Source: a virus
IMG/VR virus record: IMGVR_UViG_3300044993_000032
Location: 1-42,768 of that record
Strand: one strand, 5' to 3'
Length of the DNA: 42,768 nucleotides
The notes beneath the pieces are model-generated. The model was given only the letters and a program-made list of their open reading frames with translations. It made no database searches and was not told the DNA's origin. Numbering within the stretch: the first letter of the stretch is position 1; each line of letters begins with the position of its first letter. Made by a program: the position numbers and the translations under genes. Below, one piece after another: positions 24,422 through 31,860 of the stretch.

Positions 24422-24893
24422 GTCTCACCTCCGAAACGTAGGCAACGCTTGTAGGCGTCTCCCAAACGGTCACACCTTCCAGCCAAAGGTTGCCTCTCCA
24501 GTGATGCTCAATGATCGGCCGAAGCTGGTTAGCAACCCACAGGGCGATGTTCTCGGCTGTTGGAATGAAGTCGACGGTGATGACCTTAAGTGTATGTTCC
24601 GGTTCGAGCTGCTGCAGGTTTTGTAGAGCAGCTATGCAAGCAGTGTCGCCTTCGTAGACGATGAATCCGTGATCGAATCGATCGTGAATTTCTTCGGTCA
24701 TGATCGTCTTCAAATCACCAAAGTCAATCAGCATACCTTCGTCAGGAGCGCCTGGTTCGTCGATAATTTGTCCTCCGCACTCGACAGTCACTACATAGCG
24801 ATGACCGTGCAAGTTGCGGCACTTAGAGCCATGTCGAGGAACACGGTGCCCAGCGTCGAATTGAATCTCTTTTGAGATCGACACCCTCTGCAT
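24408..24893 (-). CDS. 6-carboxy-5,6,7,8-tetrahydropterin synthase
   Basis: A 161-residue QueD/PTPS-family enzyme that turns dihydroneopterin triphosphate into carboxytetrahydropterin. Zinc histidines are in FDAGHRVPRHG and RNLHGHRYVV, the catalytic cysteine candidate is in GSKCRNLHGH, and a later FDHGFIVYEGD and PTAENIALWVANQL complete the fold. The ATG overlaps the queC stop (TAATG). The position of this start, with the family's usual length, settles it. Confidence 0.9.
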   Translation of the reverse strand: MQRVSISKEIQFDAGHRVPRHGSKCRNLHGHRYVVTVECGGQIIDEPGAPDEGMLIDFGDLKTIMTEEIHDRFDHGFIVYEGDTACIAALQNLQQLEPEHTLKVITVDFIPTAENIALWVANQLRPIIEHHWRGNLWLEGVTVWETPTSVAYVSEVRREVG

Positions 24894-25594
24894 TACTTCA
24901 CCAGACCCGTTGCCATACGCCAGTAGTACTTGTCTACGTAAACAGTAGGATCCTCCACACAGGCGCGGAAGAACGCTTCGGCACGTTCGACACAAGTACC
25001 ACACCTGCCGCAGTGGTTCTTGCCCCCCTTGTAACACGACCACGTCTGATCGAACGGCACCTTCAACTGCTGACCGATAGTGACGATATCAGCCTTCGAC
25101 TTGTCTCTGAACGGAAATACCAACGTCGGTGGATCGAAGCCTTCGTTAGCGTGATTCGAAGCGAGCTGCAGGGCTTCGAAGAACGGCGGACGACAATCGG
25201 GGTAGACGAAGTGATCGCCAGCGTGCATACCTGCGTACACGTAGTTAGCACCCTGAGCCACTGCGACGCCGATAGCGATCGACAGCATCATCATGTTGCG
25301 ATTCGGAACGATCGTCCGACGCATGTTCTCTTCAGCGTAGTGGCCCTCAGGCACTTCCTCGTCGCTAGTCAGAGCCGACGATGCAATCAGCTTTGTGATA
25401 CTCGTCAAGTTGATGAGATTCCAATTACAGTTCAACCTATCAGCCGTCCTGAGTGCGAAGTCCAACTCCTTCTTGTGCTTCTGGCCGTAGTCAAAGGACA
25501 AGAGTTGGATCTCCGATCCTGTAAACTGTTCAGCAACGAGATGGCACAGAACAGTACTGTCCAACCCGCCGCTCGTGATAACGACAGCTTCCAT
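24893..25594 (-). CDS. 7-cyano-7-deazaguanine (preQ0) synthase
   Basis: A 233-residue ATP-dependent QueC that makes preQ0 from 7-carboxy-7-deazaguanine and ammonia. The PP-loop SGGLDST is at residues 8-14, and SFDYGQKHKKEL is near 33. MHAGDHFVYPDCRPPFF is near 122, and a zinc site WSCYKGGKNHCGRCGTCVER with four cysteines is near 187. GGAGGCGTAAAG precedes the ATG. No QueF follows, so the pathway should stop at preQ0, the substrate of DpdA. Confidence 0.92.
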   Translation of the reverse strand: MEAVVITSGGLDSTVLCHLVAEQFTGSEIQLLSFDYGQKHKKELDFALRTADRLNCNWNLINLTSITKLIASSALTSDEEVPEGHYAEENMRRTIVPNRNMMMLSIAIGVAVAQGANYVYAGMHAGDHFVYPDCRPPFFEALQLASNHANEGFDPPTLVFPFRDKSKADIVTIGQQLKVPFDQTWSCYKGGKNHCGRCGTCVERAEAFFRACVEDPTVYVDKYYWRMATGLVK

Positions 25595-25596
25595 CT

Positions 25597-27771
25597 TTAC
25601 GCCTCCACGGGGTATAGGTGTTCGGTCTTTCCATTCTTGGTTCGAGAGACAAGGCCTCTCTGTTCCAAGGTTTCGAATACCAAATTCGCCTCTCTAGCTG
25701 TCATATGGTACGTTTGCATCAGTTCGGACCGAAGGATTCCGGGCTTCTTTCGAACTGCTGTAAGTACCATCTCTACCTGTCTCTCCTGAGCAGTGAGACC
25801 CAGCTTCTGAATGACATCGACTACATGAGGACGCCAGCGTTCGATGTAGTAGAAGGCTCTCTTGATGTCATCGGGTTCGACAACGATCTCGGGTTCACCC
25901 TCCTTTTTGACTGCAGCAATGAGTACAGCAATTTTCAGTGCACTCTTCGACATGCGATCGAACGTAGGGGTCATCAACTCACTGCGAGGCAAGTCCAATG
26001 CGTTCTGAAGCATTGCCGACTCGTATTCGTTGTACAACGCCCAAGCTCGATCAGTCAGACGAGCATTCCACTTACGTTCACCTTGGGCTACTGTCTTCCC
26101 ATCCACAGAGACTGATTGGGCTCCGTGGTACGCACGGTAGACAGAACGAAACTTCGCAATGATTTCGTCACGCTTGGCTGTGGACTGCTCTGTCGGAGGG
26201 CCCAGAGGCTTCAGCTTCGTGACATCTGATTCTGCTGTCACGAGTAGGAAACGAGGCAAGAAGCCAGATGCTACGTGTTCCGTATTGAGAAGTTCCAAGG
26301 TACGTGTTTTGATGCCTCCAGCAAAGAAGATCAAGCAGGGGTCACGTACCTCGAGAATCTCCTTTCGAAGGACGCGCTTCTGGAGACGCCCATCGTACAG
26401 CTTAGTCAGAGTCTCCGCCATGCCTGCATAGTAGTCCTTTTTGGACATGGCCTCTAGAAGACCCGTAAACTCGTCCCGAAGAAATACACTAGGACGACCA
26501 GGCCGCATACTGAGAGAAGTAAGTAGACCTTCGAGAGAGCCGTCAGTTGCCAGAATGATGTCGCTATCGATTTCAGCCACGACATCAACGGCCAAATCCA
26601 TTGCGGTCGACTTCCGAGTGAGAGTCGTGTCTGCGAGAATCATGAACCAGAGATTCGGAATCACCAGACCGAAGCTCGTTGGCAGACGAACTGTCCCTGC
26701 GAGAAGAGAAGACAGGATGACAAAAGCGCCCACTTCGTGGTACTGCCACGCTGCATCGCCAATCGTTTTGGCCCATTCGATGTACTCCTCGATGATGGTT
26801 TGTTCCTGCTGACAGAACAAACGCTCCTCGTCAGTAAGGAGCGGTGTGAGATTGATTGTGACAGGTCCAGTCGGAAGGGCCTTCGCTTTGGCGTCGTAGT
26901 TCGACCACGCTCTACAGACATCCTTCCACAGCATGCGTTCGCTGCGGCCGTCTCTGTTGTACTTATTGCACTTCGCTTCTCGTACAACTGCGAAGACTTC
27001 CTCCCTGGATAGACCAGCCTCGAACAAATAGTTCTCCAGAACCCAAAGAGACTTCGACCAGTCCGAGGTAGGTGTCTCGCTGAAGAGTGTCCAGACTTGT
27101 GGTACGATAAAGGTCCGATGGTCATCGAGAATCTGCTCAGGTGTCTTATTGGGCAGACTCTCTGGAAACGGAATCGTCGAGTACTCGTGGCCCTCAGCTT
27201 CGGGATAGACCTCGAAGTCCTCGATGGCTAGGGGAGTCGCGTTCGTTTCCTTGATATCGATCGTCGGAAGAGTTCCGGCTCCTCGATACTTATGATTGAA
27301 TGAGAAAGGAACACGCAGCAGTTGTGTCAGATCCCAGCCAGACTTGTCAGCACCATCTTCTGCGTGATAGTACGCAATACGACGGCTGACTTCTTCGGCG
27401 ACAGCAGGTTCAGGAGAAGGCTTTACAATCCAAAGCGCCTGGTACCGATTCGGAGAAGTCTGAACCAGAATCGTTGGCTTCACCAGAAGCTTTTCTGGCG
27501 GACAATTATCCAAATCGGCCCAAAGAGTCGGACAAGTAATGACGGTTTCCTTACTACGCTTCGCCCTGCTCAAAAGCTGCGGGCAGTAATACAGATCGTG
27601 AGTAACGGCGAACTTGTGTAGGTGTCCGAATAGTTGCTCCCACTGATTCGGGAGCAAAAAGAAGTCTTCCTCGAACGTCCTGGTTCCAGGCATACGTCGA
27701 GCAATACAAACGTACCCCTTGTGCTCGCCGAAAATGATTCTGAAGAACTGTTCTCGGCGTTGCTTGGACAA
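25597..27771 (-). CDS. Primase-helicase (AEP-type primase plus DUF3987-like ATPase)
   Basis: A 724-residue protein. Residues about 60-200 carry primase-polymerase features: TLWADLDNCPPE (D-x-D), then GWDLTQLLRVPFSFNHKY, the typical 'R.PG..N.K' element. Residues about 330-600 form an ATPase of the DUF3987 type, with LADTTLTRKSTAM as the P-loop, VFLRDEFTGLLEAM as Walker B and GFLPRFLLV as the arginine segment. The C-terminal 60 residues look like a winged helix (RSELMQTYHMTAREANLVF). The start is TTG with AAAGG six bases upstream. It would prime and unwind at the replication fork. Confidence 0.85.
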   Translation of the reverse strand: MSKQRREQFFRIIFGEHKGYVCIARRMPGTRTFEEDFFLLPNQWEQLFGHLHKFAVTHDLYYCPQLLSRAKRSKETVITCPTLWADLDNCPPEKLLVKPTILVQTSPNRYQALWIVKPSPEPAVAEEVSRRIAYYHAEDGADKSGWDLTQLLRVPFSFNHKYRGAGTLPTIDIKETNATPLAIEDFEVYPEAEGHEYSTIPFPESLPNKTPEQILDDHRTFIVPQVWTLFSETPTSDWSKSLWVLENYLFEAGLSREEVFAVVREAKCNKYNRDGRSERMLWKDVCRAWSNYDAKAKALPTGPVTINLTPLLTDEERLFCQQEQTIIEEYIEWAKTIGDAAWQYHEVGAFVILSSLLAGTVRLPTSFGLVIPNLWFMILADTTLTRKSTAMDLAVDVVAEIDSDIILATDGSLEGLLTSLSMRPGRPSVFLRDEFTGLLEAMSKKDYYAGMAETLTKLYDGRLQKRVLRKEILEVRDPCLIFFAGGIKTRTLELLNTEHVASGFLPRFLLVTAESDVTKLKPLGPPTEQSTAKRDEIIAKFRSVYRAYHGAQSVSVDGKTVAQGERKWNARLTDRAWALYNEYESAMLQNALDLPRSELMTPTFDRMSKSALKIAVLIAAVKKEGEPEIVVEPDDIKRAFYYIERWRPHVVDVIQKLGLTAQERQVEMVLTAVRKKPGILRSELMQTYHMTAREANLVFETLEQRGLVSRTKNGKTEHLYPVEA

Positions 27772-27803
27772 TGTGCCCCTTTACGATACGATTGAGAGAG
27801 GAA

Positions 27804-27911
27804 GTAGAGGGCGCCGTCGGACTTTACTCGGAAGCTCCGACTACTACACGAGGAGGTGCGTTCCAGCGAAAGGACCCACAAACTCTGGACGCAGCTACCG
27901 GCGCCCTCTAC
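27804..27911 (-). ncRNA. Candidate structured RNA, three-way junction
   Basis: In the gap between the DUF669-type gene and the primase gene, a perfect 13-base-pair closing stem (27804-27816 with 27899-27911) encloses two further hairpins. One pairs 27817-27821 with 27836-27840 plus CTT/AAG inside. The other pairs 27857-27861 with 27889-27893 and 27863-27866 with 27885-27888, with a one-base bulge. It lies in the operon transcript, about 11 bases after one stop and 32 before the next start. It may be a processed RNA, ribozyme, riboswitch or stabilising element. No known family was matched by eye. Confidence 0.55.
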
Positions 27912-27922
27912 GACCAGCTGTA

Positions 27923-28372
27923 CTACGGCAACATACTCATGTCGGCGAGGTCTTCGTCGGTGACGCGCCTGACACGCTGTACGTCATTCGACTCATCGTA
28001 GTCGCCCGAAGCCGGACGCACCTTGACCTTCACCTTCACATCGCAACCGATCAGGTCGTCGAATTCGAACTCCACTTCGCCCATGAGGTCCGACTCCTCG
28101 AACCGACCGCTCGCCAGTAGTACTTCTCGGAGGCGGCCAAGACCACGCTCGACGCCGTCAGAGTCCGGTACCAGAACGTTGTTCATGAAGAACTTCCGCC
28201 CCTGGTACTCGCCTTCCTGAACCGTGAACTCCCACTTGACCATAGGCGAACCTGGCTTCTTGGAATTGGGACCCGTAACAGTTGCCTCGCCGCCGGTGAT
28301 CTTGCAGATATACGTACCTGCAGGGACGGCAGAGAAGCCTGAATCGCTGGCGCCAGAAAGGTTAATTCGCAT
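27923..28372 (-). CDS. DUF669-type protein, possible ssDNA-binding partner
   Basis: A 149-residue protein with a beta-rich core: AVPAGTYICKITGGEATVT near residue 15, KWEFTVQEGEYQGRKFFMNN near 46, EFEFDDLIGCDVKVKVKVRP near 105. This pattern is that of DUF669 proteins found beside Sak4/RecT-like recombination genes in phages, where an ssDNA-binding or accessory recombination role is suspected. The start ATG overlaps the preceding gene by 11 bases. Confidence 0.72.
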   Translation of the reverse strand: MRINLSGASDSGFSAVPAGTYICKITGGEATVTGPNSKKPGSPMVKWEFTVQEGEYQGRKFFMNNVLVPDSDGVERGLGRLREVLLASGRFEESDLMGEVEFEFDDLIGCDVKVKVKVRPASGDYDESNDVQRVRRVTDEDLADMSMLP

Positions 28373-29162
28373 CTTCTGTTTCTCCTTGTGCCTTGTTGAA
28401 CACGAGATCGTGGATGATCTGCATGTTTGGGTTTTCCACGACAGCAGGAAGTCGACCGGAACGATCCTTAGCAATCTGCGTGTCTGTGGGAGTCGTCAGC
28501 AAGAGACGTCGAAGTTCGTCGCCGAATCGCTTGAGGTACAAGTACCCCACGATGTCGACGAAGCCTGCAACCTCACCTGCCAACTGCCCAGAAAGACCAG
28601 GACGAGTCTTGTCGAGATTCGTCCTTACATCTCTCTGAGTTCTTGCCAATGCCGTGAAGATCGTATTGCACGGCAAGTCTCGAAACGCGCGAACGAGGCG
28701 GCGGATCTGCTCTGTATTTTTGCCCCACTCACGCATTCCGGGAACATCGGGGTCACGCGAGCTGTCCTGTTGAACTAGCTGGCGCATGATGATGTACATA
28801 CTGAACTTCTGAATTTCAGTCAGAGAGTCCAATACAACAGTTTGATACGTCATCTCGTTGTAGAGAGCATCGTACAACCTTTGCATGTCGTTCCAACTCT
28901 TGATACGAACGACATCAATGTCAGGATAACGCTCTGACAGGGAGAAGGTACCGCCTTCTACGTCGATGAAGAGTACTGGAGACAGTTCGGGTACAGCTGC
29001 GGCCGAGCCTGCAAGAACAGTCTTACCTACACCAGGTTCGCCGTATACCAGCATATTGATATACTCGACAGACTCTGTCACGGGACGAACCTGTAGGCCT
29101 CCTAGTGACTTCGATGTCAAGACCGTCAAATCAGAAGCGGGCGGTTCCAGTGTCTCTGTCAT
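28362..29162 (-). CDS. RecA-like ATPase, Sak4-like single-strand annealing factor
   Basis: A 266-residue ATPase with Walker A LVYGEPGVGKT near residue 38, a Walker B candidate TVVLDSLTEIQ near 113, and a sensor-like IFTALARTQRD near 176. Short RecA-core proteins of this build (AAA_24/Sak4) act as recombinases or annealing proteins in phages. It is flanked by a RecB/Cas4-like nuclease gene and a DUF669-type gene, a common phage recombination module. Confidence 0.82.
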   Translation of the reverse strand: MTETLEPPASDLTVLTSKSLGGLQVRPVTESVEYINMLVYGEPGVGKTVLAGSAAAVPELSPVLFIDVEGGTFSLSERYPDIDVVRIKSWNDMQRLYDALYNEMTYQTVVLDSLTEIQKFSMYIIMRQLVQQDSSRDPDVPGMREWGKNTEQIRRLVRAFRDLPCNTIFTALARTQRDVRTNLDKTRPGLSGQLAGEVAGFVDIVGYLYLKRFGDELRRLLLTTPTDTQIAKDRSGRLPAVVENPNMQIIHDLVFNKAQGETEDAN

Positions 29163-30282
29163 CGTCTCTCTTTCGGTAGTATTGATTCAAAATGAATTCA
29201 ACATCCTGCCCATCAGCATGAGCCAAACACGGCGCCTTGTAAGCGCAGCCCATACAGTTAAAGGGTCCCGCGTTACGGTAGATTGCGGGATTACCAAGCA
29301 TGTCCATCGCTTCCAAACAAATTGCACGTTCCAGGTTGGCGATTTCTGTAGTAGAACGATGAATCTGCACTCGTCTGTTGAAGCGATCAGGCTGTGCTCG
29401 AAGAAAGTTTAGGAAGTCAGCATACGGCTCTAGAGGCTCACCTGCCTCTTCGAGTGTACGACGGTATACCTCGTACGTCGTTCGTTGCTGCTTGTTCTTG
29501 GAAAAGCCTCCACCTTGCAAGGCAACAGGAGGCTTGGGATAGTCCTTCAAGAGTTGGTTGTAAACGACACCAGCGATATTGAGCCCGAGCTTTTCCCTAA
29601 GAGCCCAAATATAAGAACCGCCTTGGTCATCCATCTCCAACCACTCAGTACTACCCATTTGTCCGACAGTCTTGTGGTCCCAAATCCAGTATCGGTGAGG
29701 AGGCAGCAGCTCTCGGACAATCAAGTCGACGCGTCCTTGATAGACGACAGGAACCCATTGGTTGTCCTGCCAAATGACTAACTCGTGCCTCTGTGCTTCC
29801 TTTACCCACAGGGCGTCGAAGGGCAGTTTCACCTTCGGAAGCACGTCGTCAGGGATAACAATGGGCACCTCGAACTCGATCTCGGTCAGTACAGGCTCGA
29901 TGACCTTATCGTGTTCGGGTGCCCATGCAAAGTAGTTTCGAAGCATACCAGTGCCGAGAGTTACTCGATTCTGGAACTCTACGTCCTTCTCATAAACTAG
30001 GTCGTCCTGGTCCGTAGCAGCAAGGTGTCGGGCCTTCTGCTCGTTGCAAACCTCAATGAATCGACCAATCGCAGCAGCTTCTACGGCGGCACGAGGTGTA
30101 CGCCAGAGTTGCGGATCGTAGTAGACCTCTAGGGCAGCATGGATAGCCGTACCAAACTCCAAAGGTACTGGAGCTACAATAGGCTCGTAGTTCATACGAA
30201 GCTTCGAACTGAAGTCCCAGCGCATGCGGCATCCTTTGAAGATACCCCGATCGCTAGTTCTAATGATTGGTTTGGCCTGCAA
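29131..30282 (-). CDS. PD-(D/E)XK exonuclease with Fe-S cysteines, Cas4/RecB-like
   Basis: A 383-residue nuclease. The active site is QGRVDLIV followed by YWIWDHKT (D...DxK). A cysteine near the start (GIFKGCRMRW) and three near the end (FNCMGCAYKAPCLAH) fit the iron-sulfur arrangement of AddB/Cas4-type nucleases. It likely resects phage DNA ends to make substrate for the Sak4-like protein. The start is uncertain: TTG 30282 has GGGGAG upstream at 10 bases, and TTG 30300 is also in frame. It is the first gene of the long leftward replication transcript. Confidence 0.85.
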   Translation of the reverse strand: MQAKPIIRTSDRGIFKGCRMRWDFSSKLRMNYEPIVAPVPLEFGTAIHAALEVYYDPQLWRTPRAAVEAAAIGRFIEVCNEQKARHLAATDQDDLVYEKDVEFQNRVTLGTGMLRNYFAWAPEHDKVIEPVLTEIEFEVPIVIPDDVLPKVKLPFDALWVKEAQRHELVIWQDNQWVPVVYQGRVDLIVRELLPPHRYWIWDHKTVGQMGSTEWLEMDDQGGSYIWALREKLGLNIAGVVYNQLLKDYPKPPVALQGGGFSKNKQQRTTYEVYRRTLEEAGEPLEPYADFLNFLRAQPDRFNRRVQIHRSTTEIANLERAICLEAMDMLGNPAIYRNAGPFNCMGCAYKAPCLAHADGQDVEFILNQYYRKRDDDRDTGTARF

Positions 30283-30319
30283 GACGACTAGTCTCCCCAA
30301 AAGCGACGTGCTACTGTCT

Positions 30320-30348
30320 ATTATATAGCATCCTCACGGACCTCGCAA
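30320..30348 (-). promoter_or_regulatory. Promoter of the replication operon
   Basis: On the minus strand TTGCGA and a perfect TATAAT are separated by exactly 17 bases, about 40 bases upstream of the nuclease gene. It is a good sigma70-like promoter for the leftward replication and modification genes. Confidence 0.75.
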
Positions 30349-30356
30349 CGGGGCCA

Positions 30357-30503
30357 TTAGGGCGAGCAATCTAGTGCTTGACAAACGACCTCAAAGGTTG
30401 TAGTCGTCGTCGCCTCAACCCCTGCGGGAGGCGCTTCGGGTCCGCATCCTCCTAGGGTCAGACTACTGAGCGATAGTACGAACACGCACAATGCAAGCCT
30501 CAT
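30357..30503 (-). CDS. Small putative lipoprotein
   Basis: A 48-residue protein. The N-terminus has a signal sequence (MRLALCVFVLSLSSLTLGGC), with LGGC as a lipobox, and a short threonine-rich tail follows. ATG 30503 has GGAGAAGAG upstream. It overlaps the end of the 58-residue gene at 30463-30639 by 41 bases. A surface role such as superinfection exclusion would fit a phage lipoprotein but is not shown. Confidence 0.55.
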   Translation of the reverse strand: MRLALCVFVLSLSSLTLGGCGPEAPPAGVEATTTTTFEVVCQALDCSP

Positions 30504-30639
30504 TGCACTCTTCTCCGTATTTGTGTTCGTGGAGATGAACCTTGATCCCCTCCTCTCCAACTCGATCAAGGTCCATCTCGGCCTTACGTTCCATCTCTGC
30601 GCCGTTGTAGCCGGCCTTGTAGTAGTGACTGACTCTCAC
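30463..30639 (-). CDS. Small hypothetical protein, 58 residues
   Basis: It starts at a GTG overlapping the stop region of the lytic transglycosylase gene, with GGGGAGG four bases before it. The product is helical and charged (EMERKAEMDLDRVGEEGIKV), with two cysteines near the end (EECNEACIVRV). The strong ribosome-binding site and coupling support it. Its function is unknown. Confidence 0.6.
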   Translation of the reverse strand: MRVSHYYKAGYNGAEMERKAEMDLDRVGEEGIKVHLHEHKYGEECNEACIVRVRTIAQ

Positions 30640-31011
30640 TTATCCTCCCCAGGGCCGAGTACCTTTACCATTGAACAAAACACGTGCTGCACGAATGTTA
30701 CAATGAGCATCGAAGACGCCATCCCAGCCACACACGTCTCGAACGAGTTGTGAGTGAAGTGGCATCATAAGTTGGAAAATGCCAGAAGCTCCTGATCGAT
30801 TGTAAGCATCGGGCCGACAACGCGATTCACGGATTGCTGTGTCGACTGCCCAACGCTCGTAACCTGTATTAGCCCATTCAGCCATGATCTGAGCTGCATA
30901 TTCGCACTGATCGCCTCTATAGGTATCAGGTGCGTTTAGAATCGTCGGCCCGCAAGCGACTAGTGTACTCGCTAAACCAACAACGGCAATTCCAACTTTA
31001 AACTTACGCAC
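30640..31011 (-). CDS. Lytic transglycosylase-like lipoprotein
   Basis: A 123-residue protein with an N-terminal signal peptide and lipobox (VGIAVVGLASTLVACG), followed by an SLT-type core: WAVDTAIRESRCRPDAYN with the catalytic glutamate, then GASGIFQLMMPLHSQL. It would cleave peptidoglycan from the outer membrane side of the cytoplasmic membrane, possibly aiding lysis or marking infected cells. The GTG 31011 start has GGGAG seven bases upstream. It lies far from the holin-endolysin pair and has its own promoter. Confidence 0.75.
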   Translation of the reverse strand: MRKFKVGIAVVGLASTLVACGPTILNAPDTYRGDQCEYAAQIMAEWANTGYERWAVDTAIRESRCRPDAYNRSGASGIFQLMMPLHSQLVRDVCGWDGVFDAHCNIRAARVLFNGKGTRPWGG

Positions 31012-31078
31012 AAGGATTCTCCCTTGTAGGCAATAAGGACATGCTGCATTTGAGTCCTGCAGCATAGGACTTCGAGTT

Positions 31079-31108
31079 ATTATATTGCTTCTATTAGGGT
31101 GAACTCAA
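31079..31108 (-). promoter_or_regulatory. Promoter upstream of the lytic transglycosylase gene
   Basis: TTGAGT and TATAAT on the minus strand are separated by 18 bases. Between this promoter and the gene lies an 8-base inverted repeat (ATGCTGCA at 31041 with TGCAGCAT at 31058) that could be an operator or a leader hairpin. Confidence 0.65.
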
Positions 31109-31112
31109 GGAG

Positions 31113-31370
31113 CTACTTTGACTCCTTCAGGGCTAGCGCAGCGCGTACCTGCTGTTTCAAAGACTGTGGATACGGATGAATTGGATCAACAATGGTCATC
31201 CAGTTGTCGACACGAGTTAGAGCCTTTTCGAGTTGACCGACTCGTGCGCGAAGGTTGACGATCTCCGCGACCATGAAGTCGAACACGTCAACATGAGCTC
31301 CATATTCACCCCAGACGCTTACGATGTCGGCTCGCAGTGTGTGCTCATTGAAGCCTTCGACGTCGTTCAT
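31113..31370 (-). CDS. Hypothetical protein
   Basis: An 85-residue protein with AAGGGGGT upstream. It is predicted helical with a coiled-coil-like segment (EIVNLRARVGQLEKALTRV). No family is recognised. It is one of a run of small minus-strand genes. Confidence 0.65.
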   Translation of the reverse strand: MNDVEGFNEHTLRADIVSVWGEYGAHVDVFDFMVAEIVNLRARVGQLEKALTRVDNWMTIVDPIHPYPQSLKQQVRAALALKESK

Positions 31371-31374
31371 TGGT

Positions 31375-31425
31375 TTACCCCCTTCTCTTTAGAGCCTCTT
31401 CGTCGTGCTGCCAGGTGCTACTCAT
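31375..31425 (-). CDS. Very small coupled open frame, 16 residues
   Basis: It begins at an ATG overlapping the previous stop (ATGA) and ends just before the ribosome-binding site of the next gene. The product is MSSTWQHDEEALKRRG. Such minute frames can be translated by coupling or serve as spacers. Support is weak. Confidence 0.25.
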   Translation of the reverse strand: MSSTWQHDEEALKRRG

Positions 31426-31676
31426 CGGTCGGCCTTTGCAGCACGAATCGCAAAGAGGTCCTTGCGGCTACAGAAAGAGTTGTGACCGTCTTCGGCCACG
31501 TACATCTCGAACGGGTGAGGTACAGCCTCGATCCCGAACGCGTCGATGACAGCAGCAGCACCAAGGCGATACTGGTTCTGTGCCCACTCGGTTAGGGCAT
31601 CCCACGGCCACTCATCCAGGGCGCAGAGCGCACGGGCTCCCCGCTCGATCAGCTGGTCACGCGTCTCGTCGTCCAT
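31422..31676 (-). CDS. Hypothetical protein at the edge of the GC-rich island
   Basis: An 84-residue protein with GGAGAGGAG upstream of ATG 31676. The sequence has TRDQLIERGARALCALDEW, WPWDALTEWAQ and AVIDAFGIEAVPHPFEMYV. Its codon use is GC-richer than that of its right-hand neighbours. Its length and tryptophan pattern resemble small actinophage proteins of unknown function. Confidence 0.62.
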   Translation of the reverse strand: MDDETRDQLIERGARALCALDEWPWDALTEWAQNQYRLGAAAVIDAFGIEAVPHPFEMYVAEDGHNSFCSRKDLFAIRAAKADR

Positions 31677-31689
31677 GACGCTCCTCTCC

Positions 31690-31741
31690 ACGATCATGCT
31701 GCGATCATCCGGGCGAGCACGCCCGGCGGGTCGATGGCCGC
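31690..31741. repeat. Partial duplicate of the 3' end of the gene at 31865
   Basis: Fifty-two bases match 31861-31912 at 48 positions. In the matching reading frame (minus strand) it encodes AAIDPPGVLARMIAA and a stop, against AAIDPPGLLAQMIAA in the intact gene. It appears to be a duplicated gene end left out of frame. Confidence 0.8.
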
Positions 31742-31842
31742 AATGGGACGGTCGACCGGCACCAGCCCAAGAGTGCCCACGCTTCGGTCAGCGTGAGATG
31801 CCGGTGCTGCATCAGCCGCTTGACAATCGTCCAGTCGTTCAT
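31705..31842 (-). CDS. Small hypothetical protein, 45 residues
   Basis: ATG 31842 follows an excellent GGAGGAG site. The first 27 residues look natural (MNDWTIVKRLMQHRHLTL, EAWALLGW), and the last part runs out of frame through the duplicated gene end at 31690-31741. It could be a gene truncated by that duplication. Confidence 0.5.
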   Translation of the reverse strand: MNDWTIVKRLMQHRHLTLTEAWALLGWCRSTVPLRPSTRRACSPG

Positions 31843-31860
31843 GTCTCCTCCTACCTCCTG

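Noticed and set aside
24872-25789. 305-residue plus-strand open frame opposite queC
   Set aside because: It is antisense to queC and part of the primase gene, both of which have clear motifs; it has no ribosome-binding site and no recognisable domain.
27804-27911. Reading the structured gap as a hammerhead ribozyme or ordinary terminator
   Set aside because: The CUGAUGA and GAAA core pairings of a hammerhead are not in place on either strand, and the long branched loop without a U-tract does not fit a simple terminator.
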